This document shows, one piece after another, positions 40,047 through 51,868 of a stretch of 64,000 nt of DNA; the stretch's first letter is position 1; each line of letters opens with the position of its first letter. Source of the stretch: Fluviicoccus sp. (GTDB taxonomy: Bacteria; Pseudomonadota; Gammaproteobacteria; Pseudomonadales; Moraxellaceae). Location: positions 1 through 64,000 of the forward strand of contig NZ_JAUSMX010000002.1 of the NCBI RefSeq assembly GCF_030646115.1, written 5' to 3'. The notes under the pieces were generated by a model, which saw nothing but the letters and a program-made list of their open reading frames with translations, was not told the origin of the DNA and made no database searches. The position numbers and the translations under genes were made by a program.

Positions 40047-40868
40047 ATGAAACGACGTGTCTTGCCGGGTCTGCCGTTGACCCTGGGCTACACCCTGACC
40101 TATCTGACCCTGATTGTGCTGATTCCGCTCAGCGCTGTGTTCCTGAAAACGGCCACGCTGGACTGGAGCCATTTCTGGGATGTGATCACCGCACCACGGG
40201 TTGTGGCTTCGTACAAGCTGACCTTCGGCGCTTCGTTGCTGGCGGCGCTGATCAACACGGTCTTCGGTCTGATATTGGCCTGGGTGCTGGTGCGCTACAC
40301 CTTCCCCGGCAAAAAGCTGGTGGACTCGCTGATTGACCTGCCCTTTGCCTTGCCAACGGCAGTGGCCGGTATCGCGCTGACGGCGCTGTATGCCCCCAAC
40401 GGCTGGATCGGCAGCATCCTGGAACCCTTGGGCATCAAGGTGGCTTTCACGCCGCTGGGGGTGCTGGTGGCCTTGATCTTCATCGGCCTGCCCTTTGTGG
40501 TGCGCACGGTGCAGCCGGTGCTGGAAGACATTGACAGCGAGCTGGAAGAAGCCGCCGCCAGCCTCGGCGCCAATCGCTGGCAGACCTTCACCAAGGTGCT
40601 GCTGCCGATCATCTCTCCGGCGCTGCTGACCGGCTTTGCTCTGGCTTTTGCACGCGCGGTGGGGGAATACGGCTCCGTCATTTTCATCGCCGGCAACATT
40701 CCGCTGGTATCCGAAATTACGCCGCTGATGATTATCAGCAAGCTGGAACAGTATGACTATGCCGGGGCGACTGCCATTGCTACGGTAATGCTGGTGATTT
40801 CCTTCGTCCTGCTGCTGGTGATCAACGGGCTGCAGGCCTGGACCAAGAAAAGCCGGGAGACCATATAA
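40047..40868 (+). CDS. cysT: Sulfate ABC transporter permease CysT
   Basis: CysT-type permease; EEAAASLGANRWQTF motif. Confidence 0.95.
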   Translation: MKRRVLPGLPLTLGYTLTYLTLIVLIPLSAVFLKTATLDWSHFWDVITAPRVVASYKLTFGASLLAALINTVFGLILAWVLVRYTFPGKKLVDSLIDLPFALPTAVAGIALTALYAPNGWIGSILEPLGIKVAFTPLGVLVALIFIGLPFVVRTVQPVLEDIDSELEEAAASLGANRWQTFTKVLLPIISPALLTGFALAFARAVGEYGSVIFIAGNIPLVSEITPLMIISKLEQYDYAGATAIATVMLVISFVLLLVINGLQAWTKKSRETI

Positions 40869-41750
40869 ATGGGAGCCGCCATTGGAGCGCGCCACAAGGT
40901 TGGCGCTTACAGCAACAAGCTCGCCACTCGTGAACCGGCCTGGATCAGGGTGCTTCTGTTGACGCTGGGACTGGGTTTCTTCGCCTTGTTCCTGCTGATG
41001 CCCCTGATTGCTGTGTTTGGGGAAGCCCTGCGCAAGGGCTGGGATGTCTATGTGGCTTCGCTGGTGGAAGCCGATGCGCTGTCCGCCATCAAGCTGACGG
41101 TGCTGATTGCCGTGATTGCCGTGCCGCTGAACCTGGTGTTTGGCGTGGCGGCGGCCTGGACCATCGCCAAGTTCGATTTTCGCGGCAAAAGCATCCTGAC
41201 CACGCTGATTGACCTGCCGTTCTCGGTGTCGCCGGTGGTGGCGGGTCTCATCTATGTGCTGATCTTCGGCAGCCAGGGCTGGTTCGGGGAGTGGTTTTAT
41301 GACCATGACATCAAGATCATCTTCGCCGTGCCCGGCATGGTGCTGGCCACGGTGTTCGTCACCTTCCCCTTTGTGGCGCGGGAGCTGATTCCGCTGATGG
41401 AAGCCCAGGGCCGTGACGAAGAGGAAGCCGCCGTGGTGCTTGGCGCCAACGGCTGGCAGACCTTCTGGTATGTGACGCTGCCCAACATCAAGTGGGGGCT
41501 CATCTACGGGGTGGTGCTGTGCAATGCCCGGGCCATGGGCGAGTTCGGCGCGGTGTCGGTGGTGTCGGGCCATATCCGCGGCGAAACCAATACCATGCCG
41601 CTGCATGTCGAGATCCTCTACAACGAATACAACTTCGCCGCCGCCTTCGCCGTGGCCTCCCTGCTGGCCTTGCTGGCGCTGCTGACGATGGTGATCAAGG
41701 TCTTCATCGAGTGGCAGGCCAACCGTCAGGCCCAACCGGAATCCGAATGA
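40869..41750 (+). CDS. cysW: Sulfate ABC transporter permease CysW
   Basis: CysW-type permease; [16 protein letters not shown]. Confidence 0.95.
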   Translation: MGAAIGARHKVGAYSNKLATREPAWIRVLLLTLGLGFFALFLLMPLIAVFGEALRKGWDVYVASLVEADALSAIKLTVLIAVIAVPLNLVFGVAAAWTIAKFDFRGKSILTTLIDLPFSVSPVVAGLIYVLIFGSQGWFGEWFYDHDIKIIFAVPGMVLATVFVTFPFVARELIPLMEAQGRDEEEAAVVLGANGWQTFWYVTLPNIKWGLIYGVVLCNARAMGEFGAVSVVSGHIRGETNTMPLHVEILYNEYNFAAAFAVASLLALLALLTMVIKVFIEWQANRQAQPESE

Positions 41751-41762
41751 GGTGATGAAATC

Positions 41763-42830
41763 ATGAGTATTGAAGTCAAGAATATTTCCAAGCGCTTCGG
41801 CAATTTCGTGGCCCTGGACAATCTGAGCCTGGAGTTCCCCACCGGGGAGCTGGTGGCGCTGTTGGGCCCGTCCGGATGCGGCAAGACCACCCTGCTGCGC
41901 ATTATTGCCGGTCTGGAAAGCGCCGATGCCGGTGACGTCTATCTGGAAGGCGAAAACGCCTCCGACGCGCATGTACGTGAACGTCAGGTGGGTTTCGTGT
42001 TCCAGCACTACGCCTTGTTCCGCCACATGAGCGTCTATGACAACGTCGCCTTCGGCCTGCGCATGAAGCCGAAGAAGATTCGTCCGAAGGAACCGGAAAT
42101 CCGCAAGAAGGTCATGGATTTGCTGAAGCTGGTGCAACTGGACTGGCTGGCCGACCGCTACCCGTCACAGCTGTCCGGCGGCCAGCGTCAGCGCATCGCC
42201 CTGGCCCGCGCCCTGGCGGTGGAGCCGCGCGTGCTGTTGCTGGATGAGCCCTTTGGCGCGCTGGACGCCAAGGTGCGCAAGGAACTGCGCCGCTGGCTGC
42301 GCCAGTTGCATGACGAGCTGCACATCACCAGTATTTTTGTGACCCACGATCAGGAAGAAGCCCTGGAAGTGGCCGACCGCGTGGTGCTGATGAATAAGGG
42401 CCGTGTGGAACAGCTGGGCTCGCCGGACGAGGTCTATGACCACCCGGCCACCCCGTTTGTCTACGGCTTCCTGGGTAACGTCAACCTGTTCCACGGCCGC
42501 ATTCACGGTGACACGCTGCAAACCGATGACGCCATCCTGGCCATTCCCGGCCATGAGCTGAACCATGGGGATGAGGTGGTGGGTTTTGTGCGCCCGCACG
42601 ATCTGGAAATTGTGGTGGATACCAGGGATGGAACCGGCGGCGTGCTGGCGACCGTGAGCCGGGTGCTGGCCTTTGGCGCCAGCGTACGCGTGGAACTGAC
42701 CGGTCTGGATGACAAGCTTTATGAAGTTGAACTGACGCGCACCCAGCGCGAAACCCTGCAACTGCGCAGCGGCCAGCAAGTGATTTTGCGCCCGGTGCAG
42801 GTCAAGGTGTTTGATAAGAAGGCGGGGTAA
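41763..42830 (+). CDS. cysA: Sulfate ABC transporter ATP-binding protein CysA
   Basis: Walker [22 protein letters not shown]-like C-terminus. Confidence 0.95.
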   Translation: MSIEVKNISKRFGNFVALDNLSLEFPTGELVALLGPSGCGKTTLLRIIAGLESADAGDVYLEGENASDAHVRERQVGFVFQHYALFRHMSVYDNVAFGLRMKPKKIRPKEPEIRKKVMDLLKLVQLDWLADRYPSQLSGGQRQRIALARALAVEPRVLLLDEPFGALDAKVRKELRRWLRQLHDELHITSIFVTHDQEEALEVADRVVLMNKGRVEQLGSPDEVYDHPATPFVYGFLGNVNLFHGRIHGDTLQTDDAILAIPGHELNHGDEVVGFVRPHDLEIVVDTRDGTGGVLATVSRVLAFGASVRVELTGLDDKLYEVELTRTQRETLQLRSGQQVILRPVQVKVFDKKAG

Positions 42831-42949
42831 GTCAGGGTGAATCCCGTGTTCCGGCACGGGGAATAGAGCGACGCCGGTCTGCTCGGGGTTCGTGTTGCCA
42901 TTCGGCCTCTCCACCTTATAATGCTAAGCCATCCTTGGGTAAGCCCCCG

Positions 42950-43378
42950 ATGAATAATCCCTACAGCCCCCCTCACAGCCAACTGGAACCGGACCTTTCC
43001 AACCACCGAACGCCATCAGTATTCTGGAAGATCTTCTTTTGGTTCAACATCCTGCTCTGCGGAATTGTTTATCCGTTCGCCATTGCCGAACAGACGATGA
43101 GTGCTTTGGATACCATAGACATGGTGATGACTTTGGCTGGCCTGGTGGGTATCTATGGCTATATCCGGCAAAAATGGCTGAATTACAGTCGCTTCTGGAA
43201 AGGGCTAACCATCGCTTATGTAGTCTGGTTCATGCTGTACACCTGGATTCTCCCCATGGCTTTCGAAACCTTGGTTTATGGCGAAAACCCCGAAATGGAT
43301 ATCATCATGATCATAACGGTCCTGATTAGTGGCTGTACCGTATTCGGCTTGTACAAGTTCGCTTTTACTACTAAATGA
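42950..43378 (+). CDS. Small membrane protein, unknown
   Basis: MNNPYSPPHSQLEPD N-terminus then four TM-like segments. Confidence 0.65.
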   Translation: MNNPYSPPHSQLEPDLSNHRTPSVFWKIFFWFNILLCGIVYPFAIAEQTMSALDTIDMVMTLAGLVGIYGYIRQKWLNYSRFWKGLTIAYVVWFMLYTWILPMAFETLVYGENPEMDIIMIITVLISGCTVFGLYKFAFTTK

Positions 43379-43412
43379 AAAAAACAGGAGGGCGCATCGT
43401 GTGCGCCCTCCC
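43377..43412 (-). terminator. Rho-independent terminator for porin gene
   Basis: GGAGGGCGCA-tcgtg-TGCGCCCTCC stem with T-run on minus strand. Confidence 0.75.
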
Positions 43413-43493
43413 GTATTCAAAATGCAAATAGCTTACCGATTGGACAAATACTCTACCCTCCAATACTGGTTGCAATCCGTTCCAAGTGCAGGA

Positions 43494-44495
43494 TCAGAAT
43501 TTGTGATCGAAACCGACGGCCAGCACTTGTTCGTCGATGTCGTTTGCATTGCCCTTCAGCACATCTTCACGCGTGGTGTAAAAGGCAAAGGCTTTGGTCT
43601 TGGAGGTGAGGTTATAGTCGCCGCCCAGCGAAATGGACTTGCGTTCGGTGCTCTTGCCGGCGGCGACCTTGGCGTCATCGTCCGAAGCCGCCGTGCTGTA
43701 TTGCGCCTTCAGAACAAAATCATCCAGCTTGTAGGCAGCGCCCAGCAGGTAGGATGTTTCACCATCCTTGCCGTCATACTTTTCACTGGTGCCGTACAGG
43801 GCGTTCAACGTCAGGTCAGATACCTTGTAGGAAACCACCAGACGGATGTTGTCGCTTTCGCGGGTACCGGCCACCAAGGCAGCCTTGCTGTCAATGCCGA
43901 AGTCAGCGGCCAGGGCGGCATACAAGCCTTGCTCTTCATTGGTATAGGCCACAGACACAGAGGAGCCGTTCTTGGCGCCGGCAGCCACATCCTGGGTCTG
44001 GCTCAGCAAGCCGATCTGAATGTTGGAAAAGACCGGGGCTTCATAGGAAATGACGTTGTTGATGCGGTTTTCACCGGCTACCGTCCACTCAATGTCACCG
44101 GAGTAGTCGTTGAACAGGTCAATTTCGCCCTGGGCGGTCTTGACGAAAGTGTCCAACTTGCCGAACTTCAGTGTACCCAGCTTCTTGCTTTTAACACCCA
44201 AAAAGCGGTTACGTTCTGACAAATCAGCACCGGTATCGCCGTCAGCGCGGACATGCCATTCAATGCCGTAAACGGCGCTCAGGTCGGCAGTCAGCTCATC
44301 TTCACCCTTCACGCCAAAGCGGGAAGCATTGCTTTGCAGCCGGGTATAGTTTTCGTCCACTTTGGTTCCGTCTTCAAAATCCTTCTTGTAGGACTCAACG
44401 GAAACGTTCAACTTGCCGTAAACCTTGGGGGCAGCGTTAGCCAGCGGAGCTGCCAGGGCGGCGGCAATGCTGAGAGCGATAAGCGACTTTTTCAT
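43494..44495 (-). CDS. Gram-negative general porin
   Basis: MKKSLIALSIAAALAAPLANA signal, KVYGKLNVSVE..., C-terminal ...AVGFDHKF. Confidence 0.93.
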   Translation of the reverse strand: MKKSLIALSIAAALAAPLANAAPKVYGKLNVSVESYKKDFEDGTKVDENYTRLQSNASRFGVKGEDELTADLSAVYGIEWHVRADGDTGADLSERNRFLGVKSKKLGTLKFGKLDTFVKTAQGEIDLFNDYSGDIEWTVAGENRINNVISYEAPVFSNIQIGLLSQTQDVAAGAKNGSSVSVAYTNEEQGLYAALAADFGIDSKAALVAGTRESDNIRLVVSYKVSDLTLNALYGTSEKYDGKDGETSYLLGAAYKLDDFVLKAQYSTAASDDDAKVAAGKSTERKSISLGGDYNLTSKTKAFAFYTTREDVLKGNANDIDEQVLAVGFDHKF

Positions 44496-45057
44496 GACCG
44501 GGTCTCCTCGAAACTTCGATTGAATCCGCTGTAACACGGGTGTCACAACGATGATGTAAAAATGGCGGACCCTGAATGCTGAAGCTTACTTCAGTTTTGA
44601 TATATCAACAGTTTTCAGGATTAATTCCCGCAACAGTTGCAACTTTATCGCTCAGCTTTAATTCTGCAAAATACTTATATATTTTATTGTTATTCGATTA
44701 TGGAATAACTCAGGCCATAAAAAACCCGCCGTGCGACTGGTTAATGGTAATGACCCTATGCTTGGGGTCGGCCTGCCATACTTTCTGGAAGGCGGGATCG
44801 GTGGATGATCTTCAACTGGATATCGGTCGGGCGGTGATTGCGCTGATCAAGTCGACGGAGGTGTCGATTGCGGTGATATGAGCGGGAACTTGTTGGAGCC
44901 TGCGGAATTTATTATTGCGGGATTTCAGGAAATTCCGACCATCATCCATGGCGGTAACTTTCGTCCAGACGGGGGTTGTAAATTCGAAAGTAATATCTAA
45001 GATTAAGTCAATTAAACAAAACTGAATTTTAGCCATGAAAAGTTCAGGGTGATCGAC

Positions 45058-46347
45058 ATGGATGCTGACCGCAGTAACACGGCTGAGCCGGATTTCAGGG
45101 CGCTGTTTGAGTCCTCCCCTGGGCTGTACCTGATTCTGACACCCGAATTTCGCATCGTGGCAGTGAGTAATGCGTATCTGGCTGCAACCATGACACGGCG
45201 CCAAGCCATACTCGGGCGCTCTTTGTTTGAAGTGTTTCCCGACAACCCGGACGACCCTGCCGCCGATGGCACACGAAATCTCCATGCTTCGTTGTTGAGG
45301 GTTATACAGACGCACGCTCCCGACACCATGCCCATCCAGAAATACGACATCCGCCGCCCTGAAGCTGAAGGCGGTGGCTTTGAGGTCCGCTACTGGAGTC
45401 CGGTTAATTCCCCCCTGCTGGATCAGCACGGCCTGCTGGTTCATCTGATTCACTGCGTCACAGATGTCACCGACTTTGTCCGGGTTCGTGATGAAGGGCT
45501 CCGGCAAGAAGCGTCAGCAGTCGGCCTGCGTCTGAAAAACGAGCAAATGCATATCGAAATATTCCAGCGCGCCCGCGAGATTGCCGAGGCCAATCACCAG
45601 TTGCACCGCCTTAATGACGACCTTGAAATCGCCAATCAGGATCTGGAGAGTTTTACTTATTCGGTTTCCCATGATTTGCGGGCGCCGTTGCGGGCCATTG
45701 ACGGTTTTGCCGGCATGTTGATGGATCGGGCATCCGTGCGTCTGGACAGTGAGGATTTGCGCTTGCTGGGCATCATGCGCCAAAGCAGCAGCAACATGGG
45801 GCAGTTGATGGACGATTTGCTGCAGTTTTCCCGCTTTGGACGTGCGGCGCTGCGCAAGCAGGATCTGGATATGGGCGCCTTGGTTGCCGATGTCTGGCAG
45901 GAGATCAAGCCGGGCTTTCGCGGCATTTTCAGACTGGAGCCCCTGCCCCGGGCCTATGGCGACCCGGCCCTGCTGCGGCAGGTGTGGGTGAACCTGTTGT
46001 CCAATGCCGTCAAGTTTTCCGGCAAGGTTGAGTCTCCTTGCATTGTGGTTTCCGGTGAATCCGAAGCGCAGATGCAGCGTTACCGGATCAGTGATAACGG
46101 CGTCGGCTTTGCCTCCGGTCATGTTCACAAGCTGTTCCAGGTTTTCCAGAGGCTGCATGCCGCCCAGGAATACCCGGGTACGGGCGTCGGTTTGGCCATC
46201 ATTGCCCGTGTGATCAGCAGGCATGGGGGTGATGTCCGGGCCGAGGGCGAAGCCGGTAAAGGAGCGTGTTTCCAGTTCGAACTGCCTGTCAAGGATATGA
46301 ATGAAGGAGTAAGTAACCATGCAGAAAATCAGGGTGTTGATGCTTGA
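45058..46347 (+). CDS. PAS-domain sensor histidine kinase
   Basis: PAS region, His[21 protein letters not shown], HATPase motifs. Confidence 0.9.
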   Translation: MDADRSNTAEPDFRALFESSPGLYLILTPEFRIVAVSNAYLAATMTRRQAILGRSLFEVFPDNPDDPAADGTRNLHASLLRVIQTHAPDTMPIQKYDIRRPEAEGGGFEVRYWSPVNSPLLDQHGLLVHLIHCVTDVTDFVRVRDEGLRQEASAVGLRLKNEQMHIEIFQRAREIAEANHQLHRLNDDLEIANQDLESFTYSVSHDLRAPLRAIDGFAGMLMDRASVRLDSEDLRLLGIMRQSSSNMGQLMDDLLQFSRFGRAALRKQDLDMGALVADVWQEIKPGFRGIFRLEPLPRAYGDPALLRQVWVNLLSNAVKFSGKVESPCIVVSGESEAQMQRYRISDNGVGFASGHVHKLFQVFQRLHAAQEYPGTGVGLAIIARVISRHGGDVRAEGEAGKGACFQFELPVKDMNEGVSNHAENQGVDA

Positions 46348-48397
46348 AGATATGGCCACTGACGCTGAGCTGGTCAGGTTGGCGTTAGGACGGGCCAACC
46401 TTCCCGTCGATATCCGCTGTGTCGCGGATGAAAGCCTGTATCGGGAGGAGTTGTCGTCATTCCATCCGGATATCGTGCTGGCGGATTACCATCTCCCTGA
46501 TTTCAGCGGACTGAAGGCGTTGCAAATCCGCAACGCCGAAAAACCGGACATCCCTTTCATCTTTGTGACCGGGTCGCTGGGCGAGGAGCGCGCGGTGGAA
46601 ACCCTGCGCGAGGGTGCCACGGATTTTGTGCTGAAGGACCGAATGGCGCGCCTTGGCGCGGCGGTCACACGGGCGCTGGACGATGCCCGTCGGGAAGCCG
46701 CACAGAAAGCGGAGCAGGTGTTGCACAACACCATCCTGAACACCGCTCAGGCCATGATTGTGGCGCTGGATGAACATGGGCGGATTCTGCACGCCAATAC
46801 CGCTGCGGTTGCCCTTGCACGCCCGTCCGAAACCGGCATTCTTGGCCTGCCATTTTGGGATTGTTTCGCCGAGGTCCGCGACCTGGAACAGACCCGCCTC
46901 AAAATCCTGTCCCTGACTGAAGTCATACAGGAGGCTGAGACGGTTTGGCAAATGTTCGGCCCGCGAGGCCGCATCATTGTCTGGACGGCCGGTTCCCTGC
47001 ATGGCCATCATCCTCTGGCCCGTTGGGTGCTGAGCGGTATCGATATTACGGATCAGCAGCATGCGCAGGAAAAAGCCTATTTCCTTGATCATTTTGATGC
47101 GGCCACCACCCTGCCGAACCGCCGCCTGTTCCAGCTGCAATTACAGCAGTACTGTGACAATGCCCCTGCCGGAGCCAAGGTTCAAATTGTCACCGTCATT
47201 GTCGGGTTGGGCCGCATTCAGGATATCCGCGACAGTTATGACGAAACGATCATCCAGAAGATACTGATGGAGATTGTGCAACGCCTGCGTACCTGGCAGG
47301 TTAATCATGAATTGCTGGCGCGACTGGGTGACGTGGATTTTGCGCTGGCCTTCGAAGTTGAGCAAAACTCCGATCTGGAAAGCACCCTCCCTTTTATCCT
47401 GCACGAACTGCATGAACCCATTGAGGTGGATGGCGCGTCCTGGGTGATTCCCTGTCATATGGGGGTGTCGGTGCATTATCCGGGCAAAAAGCCTTCGCTG
47501 CTGATCCGCGAAGCGGAGGCGGCGCTGCACGACGCCCAAGCACGTGATGCGGCCTATGTTTGTTACAACCCCCATCTTTCCAGCAAGGCCCGGGAACGCC
47601 TGCAACTGGAAACCGAGCTTCATCAGTTGATTCAGCATCCGGAGCAGTTGGTGATGTATTACCAGCCCCAGGTTGATGCAACTACCCACCGCCTGATCGG
47701 GCTGGAGGCATTGGTGCGCTGGCGGCATCCCCGCCTGGGCCTGATGCTGCCGGTACGATTCATTCCGGTGGCGGAACTGGCGGGCTTGATGCCTGCCCTG
47801 GGAGGGGAAATTATCCGCAGTGTCTGCCGGCAGATTGCCGATTGGCAGCAGGAAGGGCTTTCGCCACCGCCCGTCGCCGTCAACATTTCAGCGGACGAAT
47901 TCTCATCACCCGATTTGATCGGTCGCCTGAAAGAAGCCATGACCGATTTCAATGTCGCCCCGCATAACCTGGAGCTGGAGTTGACCGAGTCGGCCAGCAT
48001 GAAGAACCCGGAGCAGACCATAGCTACCATGAATCAACTCATCAGCATCGGCATCCGCCTCGCCATTGACGATTTCGGAACCGGCTACTCCAATTTGAGT
48101 TACCTCAAGCGTTTCCCGGTCAACCGGCTGAAACTGGATCAGGCTTTTGTCCGGGACATCCTGACTGACAGTGATGATCTGGCCATTTCACAAGCCATCA
48201 TTGCCATGGCGCACCAACTGCGCCTGGAGGTGGTAGCCGAGGGCGTGGAGAGCCTTCAGCAACTCAAGGTTTTGTCACAGGCGCGTTGCGACCACATTCA
48301 GGGTTATCTGTTCAGCATTCCGCTGCCGGGTGATGCCTGCAAGGCCTGGTTGCAGCAAGGGGTGGTTTCGCCAACCACGCCGGTATTGCCAGTTTGA
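46319..48397 (+). CDS. Receiver-PAS-degenerate GGDEF-EAL protein (putative c-di-GMP phosphodiesterase)
   Basis: Receiver ([10 protein letters not shown]), LGDVDF in place of [37 protein letters not shown]. Confidence 0.9.
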   Translation: MQKIRVLMLEDMATDAELVRLALGRANLPVDIRCVADESLYREELSSFHPDIVLADYHLPDFSGLKALQIRNAEKPDIPFIFVTGSLGEERAVETLREGATDFVLKDRMARLGAAVTRALDDARREAAQKAEQVLHNTILNTAQAMIVALDEHGRILHANTAAVALARPSETGILGLPFWDCFAEVRDLEQTRLKILSLTEVIQEAETVWQMFGPRGRIIVWTAGSLHGHHPLARWVLSGIDITDQQHAQEKAYFLDHFDAATTLPNRRLFQLQLQQYCDNAPAGAKVQIVTVIVGLGRIQDIRDSYDETIIQKILMEIVQRLRTWQVNHELLARLGDVDFALAFEVEQNSDLESTLPFILHELHEPIEVDGASWVIPCHMGVSVHYPGKKPSLLIREAEAALHDAQARDAAYVCYNPHLSSKARERLQLETELHQLIQHPEQLVMYYQPQVDATTHRLIGLEALVRWRHPRLGLMLPVRFIPVAELAGLMPALGGEIIRSVCRQIADWQQEGLSPPPVAVNISADEFSSPDLIGRLKEAMTDFNVAPHNLELELTESASMKNPEQTIATMNQLISIGIRLAIDDFGTGYSNLSYLKRFPVNRLKLDQAFVRDILTDSDDLAISQAIIAMAHQLRLEVVAEGVESLQQLKVLSQARCDHIQGYLFSIPLPGDACKAWLQQGVVSPTTPVLPV

Positions 48398-48423
48398 CCG
48401 AACCAAAGTCAGGGCGGTTTTTG

Positions 48424-49056
48424 TCAGTCAGGGTGTCGCTTGGGTTGCGGAGCCTCCGTTAACCCTGCCCCCTGAAACACCTTCAACGAGGCATACGCAT
48501 CGTTGGCGGCATACAGCAACTGCTGCGGGGAAAGTTCCCTCACGGACCAGTTGGACGTTGTCACCCATTTCGGCTTCTGCATTTTTTGCCCCAGTACCAC
48601 CGCTACAGCGGATTTGACACCCAAGGCATTCTTGTAACGCAGTGAGCGCAGCGCCACTGACAAGTCCACCGCAGCTCGCAGGCTGATGCCTAGTTTTTTG
48701 AACAGGGGGCCGCGGTCGGAGTTGAGGCCGAAACCGACCTTGATGATCTCGTCCGACTCAATCACGGCCTTGAGGAAATCCAGCGGCGTGGCGGGGTTGA
48801 CCTGGATGATGTAGGCGCAGTCGTCAATAGCCAGCTGGATGACATGCGGCCCGGTGCTGACTTCCCCTTTGCTAAAGGTGGGTTTGGATTCGGTGTCGAA
48901 GCCGACATGGCGCGCCAGCCGGATGGCGATGAGGGCTTCGGTGAAGTCGGCGTCGGTTTGAAGTATCCGGATACGGTCGAGGGGCAAGCCGGGGAAAACC
49001 GGGAGTTCGGCGATTTCGGCGCTGGAGGGCGGAGTTTTCAGGGGGAGGTTTGACAT
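48424..49056 (-). CDS. 3'-5' exonuclease (DEDDy, RNase D-like)
   Basis: FDTES motif and C-terminal LLYAANDAYASLKVF. Confidence 0.85.
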   Translation of the reverse strand: MSNLPLKTPPSSAEIAELPVFPGLPLDRIRILQTDADFTEALIAIRLARHVGFDTESKPTFSKGEVSTGPHVIQLAIDDCAYIIQVNPATPLDFLKAVIESDEIIKVGFGLNSDRGPLFKKLGISLRAAVDLSVALRSLRYKNALGVKSAVAVVLGQKMQKPKWVTTSNWSVRELSPQQLLYAANDAYASLKVFQGAGLTEAPQPKRHPD

Positions 49057-49156
49057 GCTGAATTCAGCCTCTGGCCAGAGGCCTTAGTTTTTTCATTATT
49101 GCAGATTTCATGAATTAATGGAAAACGGACAGTATGAAGAGGGCCACTTCAAGCAA

Positions 49157-49330
49157 AAATGGCGGGCTACTGACGCTTCTGGAAAGGGCGACCCATTGCT
49201 GACGTGGTATGTCTCCTGCAGTACATCTGGATTCTTCCCATGATTTTCTGAACCTTGGTCCTGGGTGAAACACCGGAATCGACACCCTGGTGGCGGTTGT
49301 CAGGCAACTGGCCGGAAGTTATGTTGATGG
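49157..49330 (+). pseudogene. Relic of a paralogue of the 42950-43378 membrane protein
   Basis: cgcttctggaaagggc...gtacatctggattcttcccatg parallels 43168-43300; LQYIWILPMIF*TLVLGETPE contains an internal stop. Confidence 0.65.
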
Positions 49331-49341
49331 TGTGCAAAATG

Positions 49342-49363
49342 AACCCCGCTTCGGCGGGGTTTG
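49342..49363 (+). terminator. Rho-independent terminator-like hairpin
   Basis: AACCCCGC-ttcg-GCGGGGTTT. Confidence 0.6.
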
Positions 49364-49434
49364 TTATTATGGTGCCAATATTCATCCTCTCGATCAGCAC
49401 TATTGTCATGCCTGCCAGACCCACCGGAATTTTC

Positions 49435-51190
49435 ATGGAACAGAAACTGCCAACTTCCCGACACCCTTATCCACTGGCCCTGCTAATACCGGTTGCTGCT
49501 TTGTTAGCTGCTTGCGGCGGCAACAGCGATAGCGGTGCGGTGAACACCGGCAATGTCAGCGTCAGCGGCGTGGTGGTAGATGGCGCGTTGCAAGGCGTCA
49601 CGGTATGCCTCGATCTGAATGACAATCTGGTGTGTGACCCGGCTGAGCCCCGTGATATCACTGACAGCCAAGGCAAGTACAAGCTGGACACCCTGACGCA
49701 AACAGCCCTGGACCGGCACCGGTTGATTGCCAATGTTCCCGTCGGCGCTGTGGGTGCCGATGACCCGGCTAACCCGGTCGCCACTGCTTATACCCTGACC
49801 GCACCCATCGGCAAGCATGCGGCTATTACCCCCATCACCACCCTGATCAGCCTGACCATGGACGATGATGCCGGGCTGACAGCGGATGAGGCTGCGAAGG
49901 TTGTGGCGGCACGGATCAACCTGGCGGCTACCCCTGCGGAGCTTTTTGCGGATTACACCCGGTCGGGGGGGAGCAAGGTCGGCGCGTATTCATAATGTCG
50001 CCCGGGAGATTGCCGGGCGGATATCAGAAAATCTTCATGTAATCAGCCAGCAGTCCGACGCATCGTCCTACCCTGCAGCGGCCAGGCTGACGTTGGCTGT
50101 CCGGTTCACGTTGTTGCAGAACTGGTTGTTTCTGGAAAATAATCCTGATTCCAAAGCAGATTTCTTATTAAGGCCACAGTTGCAGGGAAATGCAGCCGAA
50201 CTGCTGGCAATCCAGCAGTCTGCCGCCTCTCCGGTTTCCTTCATGAACCTGCCGGATACCCTCTTTGCACTGGAATGTTTTGGCAGTCCCTGTAAATCAG
50301 ACCCGGTTGCGGGCAAAGTCCCGGTGCTGGTCAATACTTTGACTGTCAGCCGCCAAAATAACACTTTGTTGCTGCGGGACAATCCGGTGCTGTTTGAGCC
50401 TTCCGCAAAATCCACTACGCCAGCGGTATCGGCCTTCGAAAACCAGGAGTTATCCCCCGATGGCTGGTTGTCGCGCACGGGCCTCAGCCTGCCCTATGAT
50501 GACACCCGCATTAGACGTTTCCGCCTTGAAGGCCGTGATATCAGCGCAGTGATCGAATACTTCGGGTTGTATCATTGGGTTTCAATCAGCCAAGGGGCAA
50601 CCTTTGGTGCCGGTGCGGAAATTTTTCGTGTGGACCTGCGGTTGAGGAACGAATCTTATCGGACAACAGGGATAAGTCCCGAGGCTGGGGAAGTATCGGC
50701 CAGCCTGACCGAATTCACGTCAAGGCATGGTTTGTCGGAAAGCAACTGGATGTCCTCCCCGCTCTGTTCACTTGATATGGAGATTGATTGGCAAAAGGAC
50801 GGCCAGCCAAGAATCAAGGACGATTACCGTGTCCGCTCCGAGATGTTGTTTCAACCGAATGGTATCTCTCTTAACAGAAAATCTGTGTATCACGATATTT
50901 ACAATCCCTTTCCCGGTGAGCTTAGCTCAACCGAAAACCGGCAAACCGAACTGGCCAACGGTACTTGGCAAATCCGTAACGTCAATGGGCAAACCCTGCT
51001 GAAGGTGGAGCCAGGCGCAGATCTCAACTGCCTGAGTGCCGGGCAGAATTTCTATTTCACCTTGCATAACGGTCGTGTTGAGAATGTCTTCTCGCTTCCC
51101 GCGGGCACCATCCAGACCTTCTATTTGCTGAATCAGGCTGCCATGGATCAGTTAAAGGCCAGTGTCTTGCCGCAAAACGCCACGGAGTGA
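49435..51190 (+). pseudogene. Lipoprotein gene interrupted at a G7 tract
   Basis: Lipobox LLAACGG; ORF 49435-49995 continues in frame +1 to 51190; G7 at 49965-49971. Confidence 0.7.
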
Positions 51191-51222
51191 AACACGGGCC
51201 AAATGGTTTCTGATTCACATAT

Positions 51223-51246
51223 TCCCCGCCCCGGCGGGGTTTGTTT
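51223..51246 (+). terminator. Rho-independent terminator
   Basis: CCCCGC-cccg-GCGGGG followed by TTTGTTTTT. Confidence 0.65.
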
Positions 51247-51314
51247 TTGGTGGCCTTCAAGCACAATTCCCGGCATTATTCCCCCATGCCGCCCACAAAA
51301 CCCGAGGCCCCATC

Positions 51315-51734
51315 ATGACTCCCGAGCAAACTGTCACCGCCTTCCTCCATGCCCTCGAAGCCCAGGATCACACCCTCGTCGCCACCCTGCTGGCTCCCGA
51401 CCTGCGCTACACCAACGTCTCGCTGCCCACCATCAAGGGCGGGCAACGGGTCGCCACCCTGTTCGAGAAAGTTCTGCGGCGCGGCACCGGCTTCGGCGTC
51501 AAGATCCACAGCATCGCAACCAGCGGCGACACGGTCATGACCGAACGCACCGACATCATCAAGGTCGGGCCGCTGTACGTCCGCTTCTGGGTGTGCGGCA
51601 CGTTCCAGGTACGGGACGGTCAAATTGTCCTCTGGCGCGACTATTTCGACTGGTGGGACATTACGCGCGGCACCCTGCGCGGCATGGCCGGTATCGCCCT
51701 GCCCGCCCTGCGTACGGATATGAGCACCTTGTAA
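51315..51734 (+). CDS. Limonene-1,2-epoxide hydrolase-like / SnoaL-like protein
   Basis: NTF2-like 139 aa; TERTDIIKVGPLYVRFWVCGTFQVRDGQIVLWRDYFDW. Confidence 0.8.
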   Translation: MTPEQTVTAFLHALEAQDHTLVATLLAPDLRYTNVSLPTIKGGQRVATLFEKVLRRGTGFGVKIHSIATSGDTVMTERTDIIKVGPLYVRFWVCGTFQVRDGQIVLWRDYFDWWDITRGTLRGMAGIALPALRTDMSTL

Positions 51735-51868
51735 CGCACTGGAATTTGGAGATCACTAAAGCCTCTCCGGCCATCTGATCTCCTTTTTTCCTTCTGAACT
51801 GAGTCTGTTTTCGCCCACGGCTTGACCATCATCATGGCAACATCTCCCTGCTGATGGTTTTTTCCGCC

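Noticed and set aside
40026-42137. 703-aa minus-strand ORF antisense to cysT/cysW/cysA
   Set aside because: His/Gln/Arg-rich translation typical of antisense frames; the plus-strand genes are unambiguous.
44576-44881. ORF ending ...DLQLDIGRAVIALIKSTEVSIAVI as a gene fragment
   Set aside because: The final part looks coding-like, but the start and family could not be supported from sequence alone.
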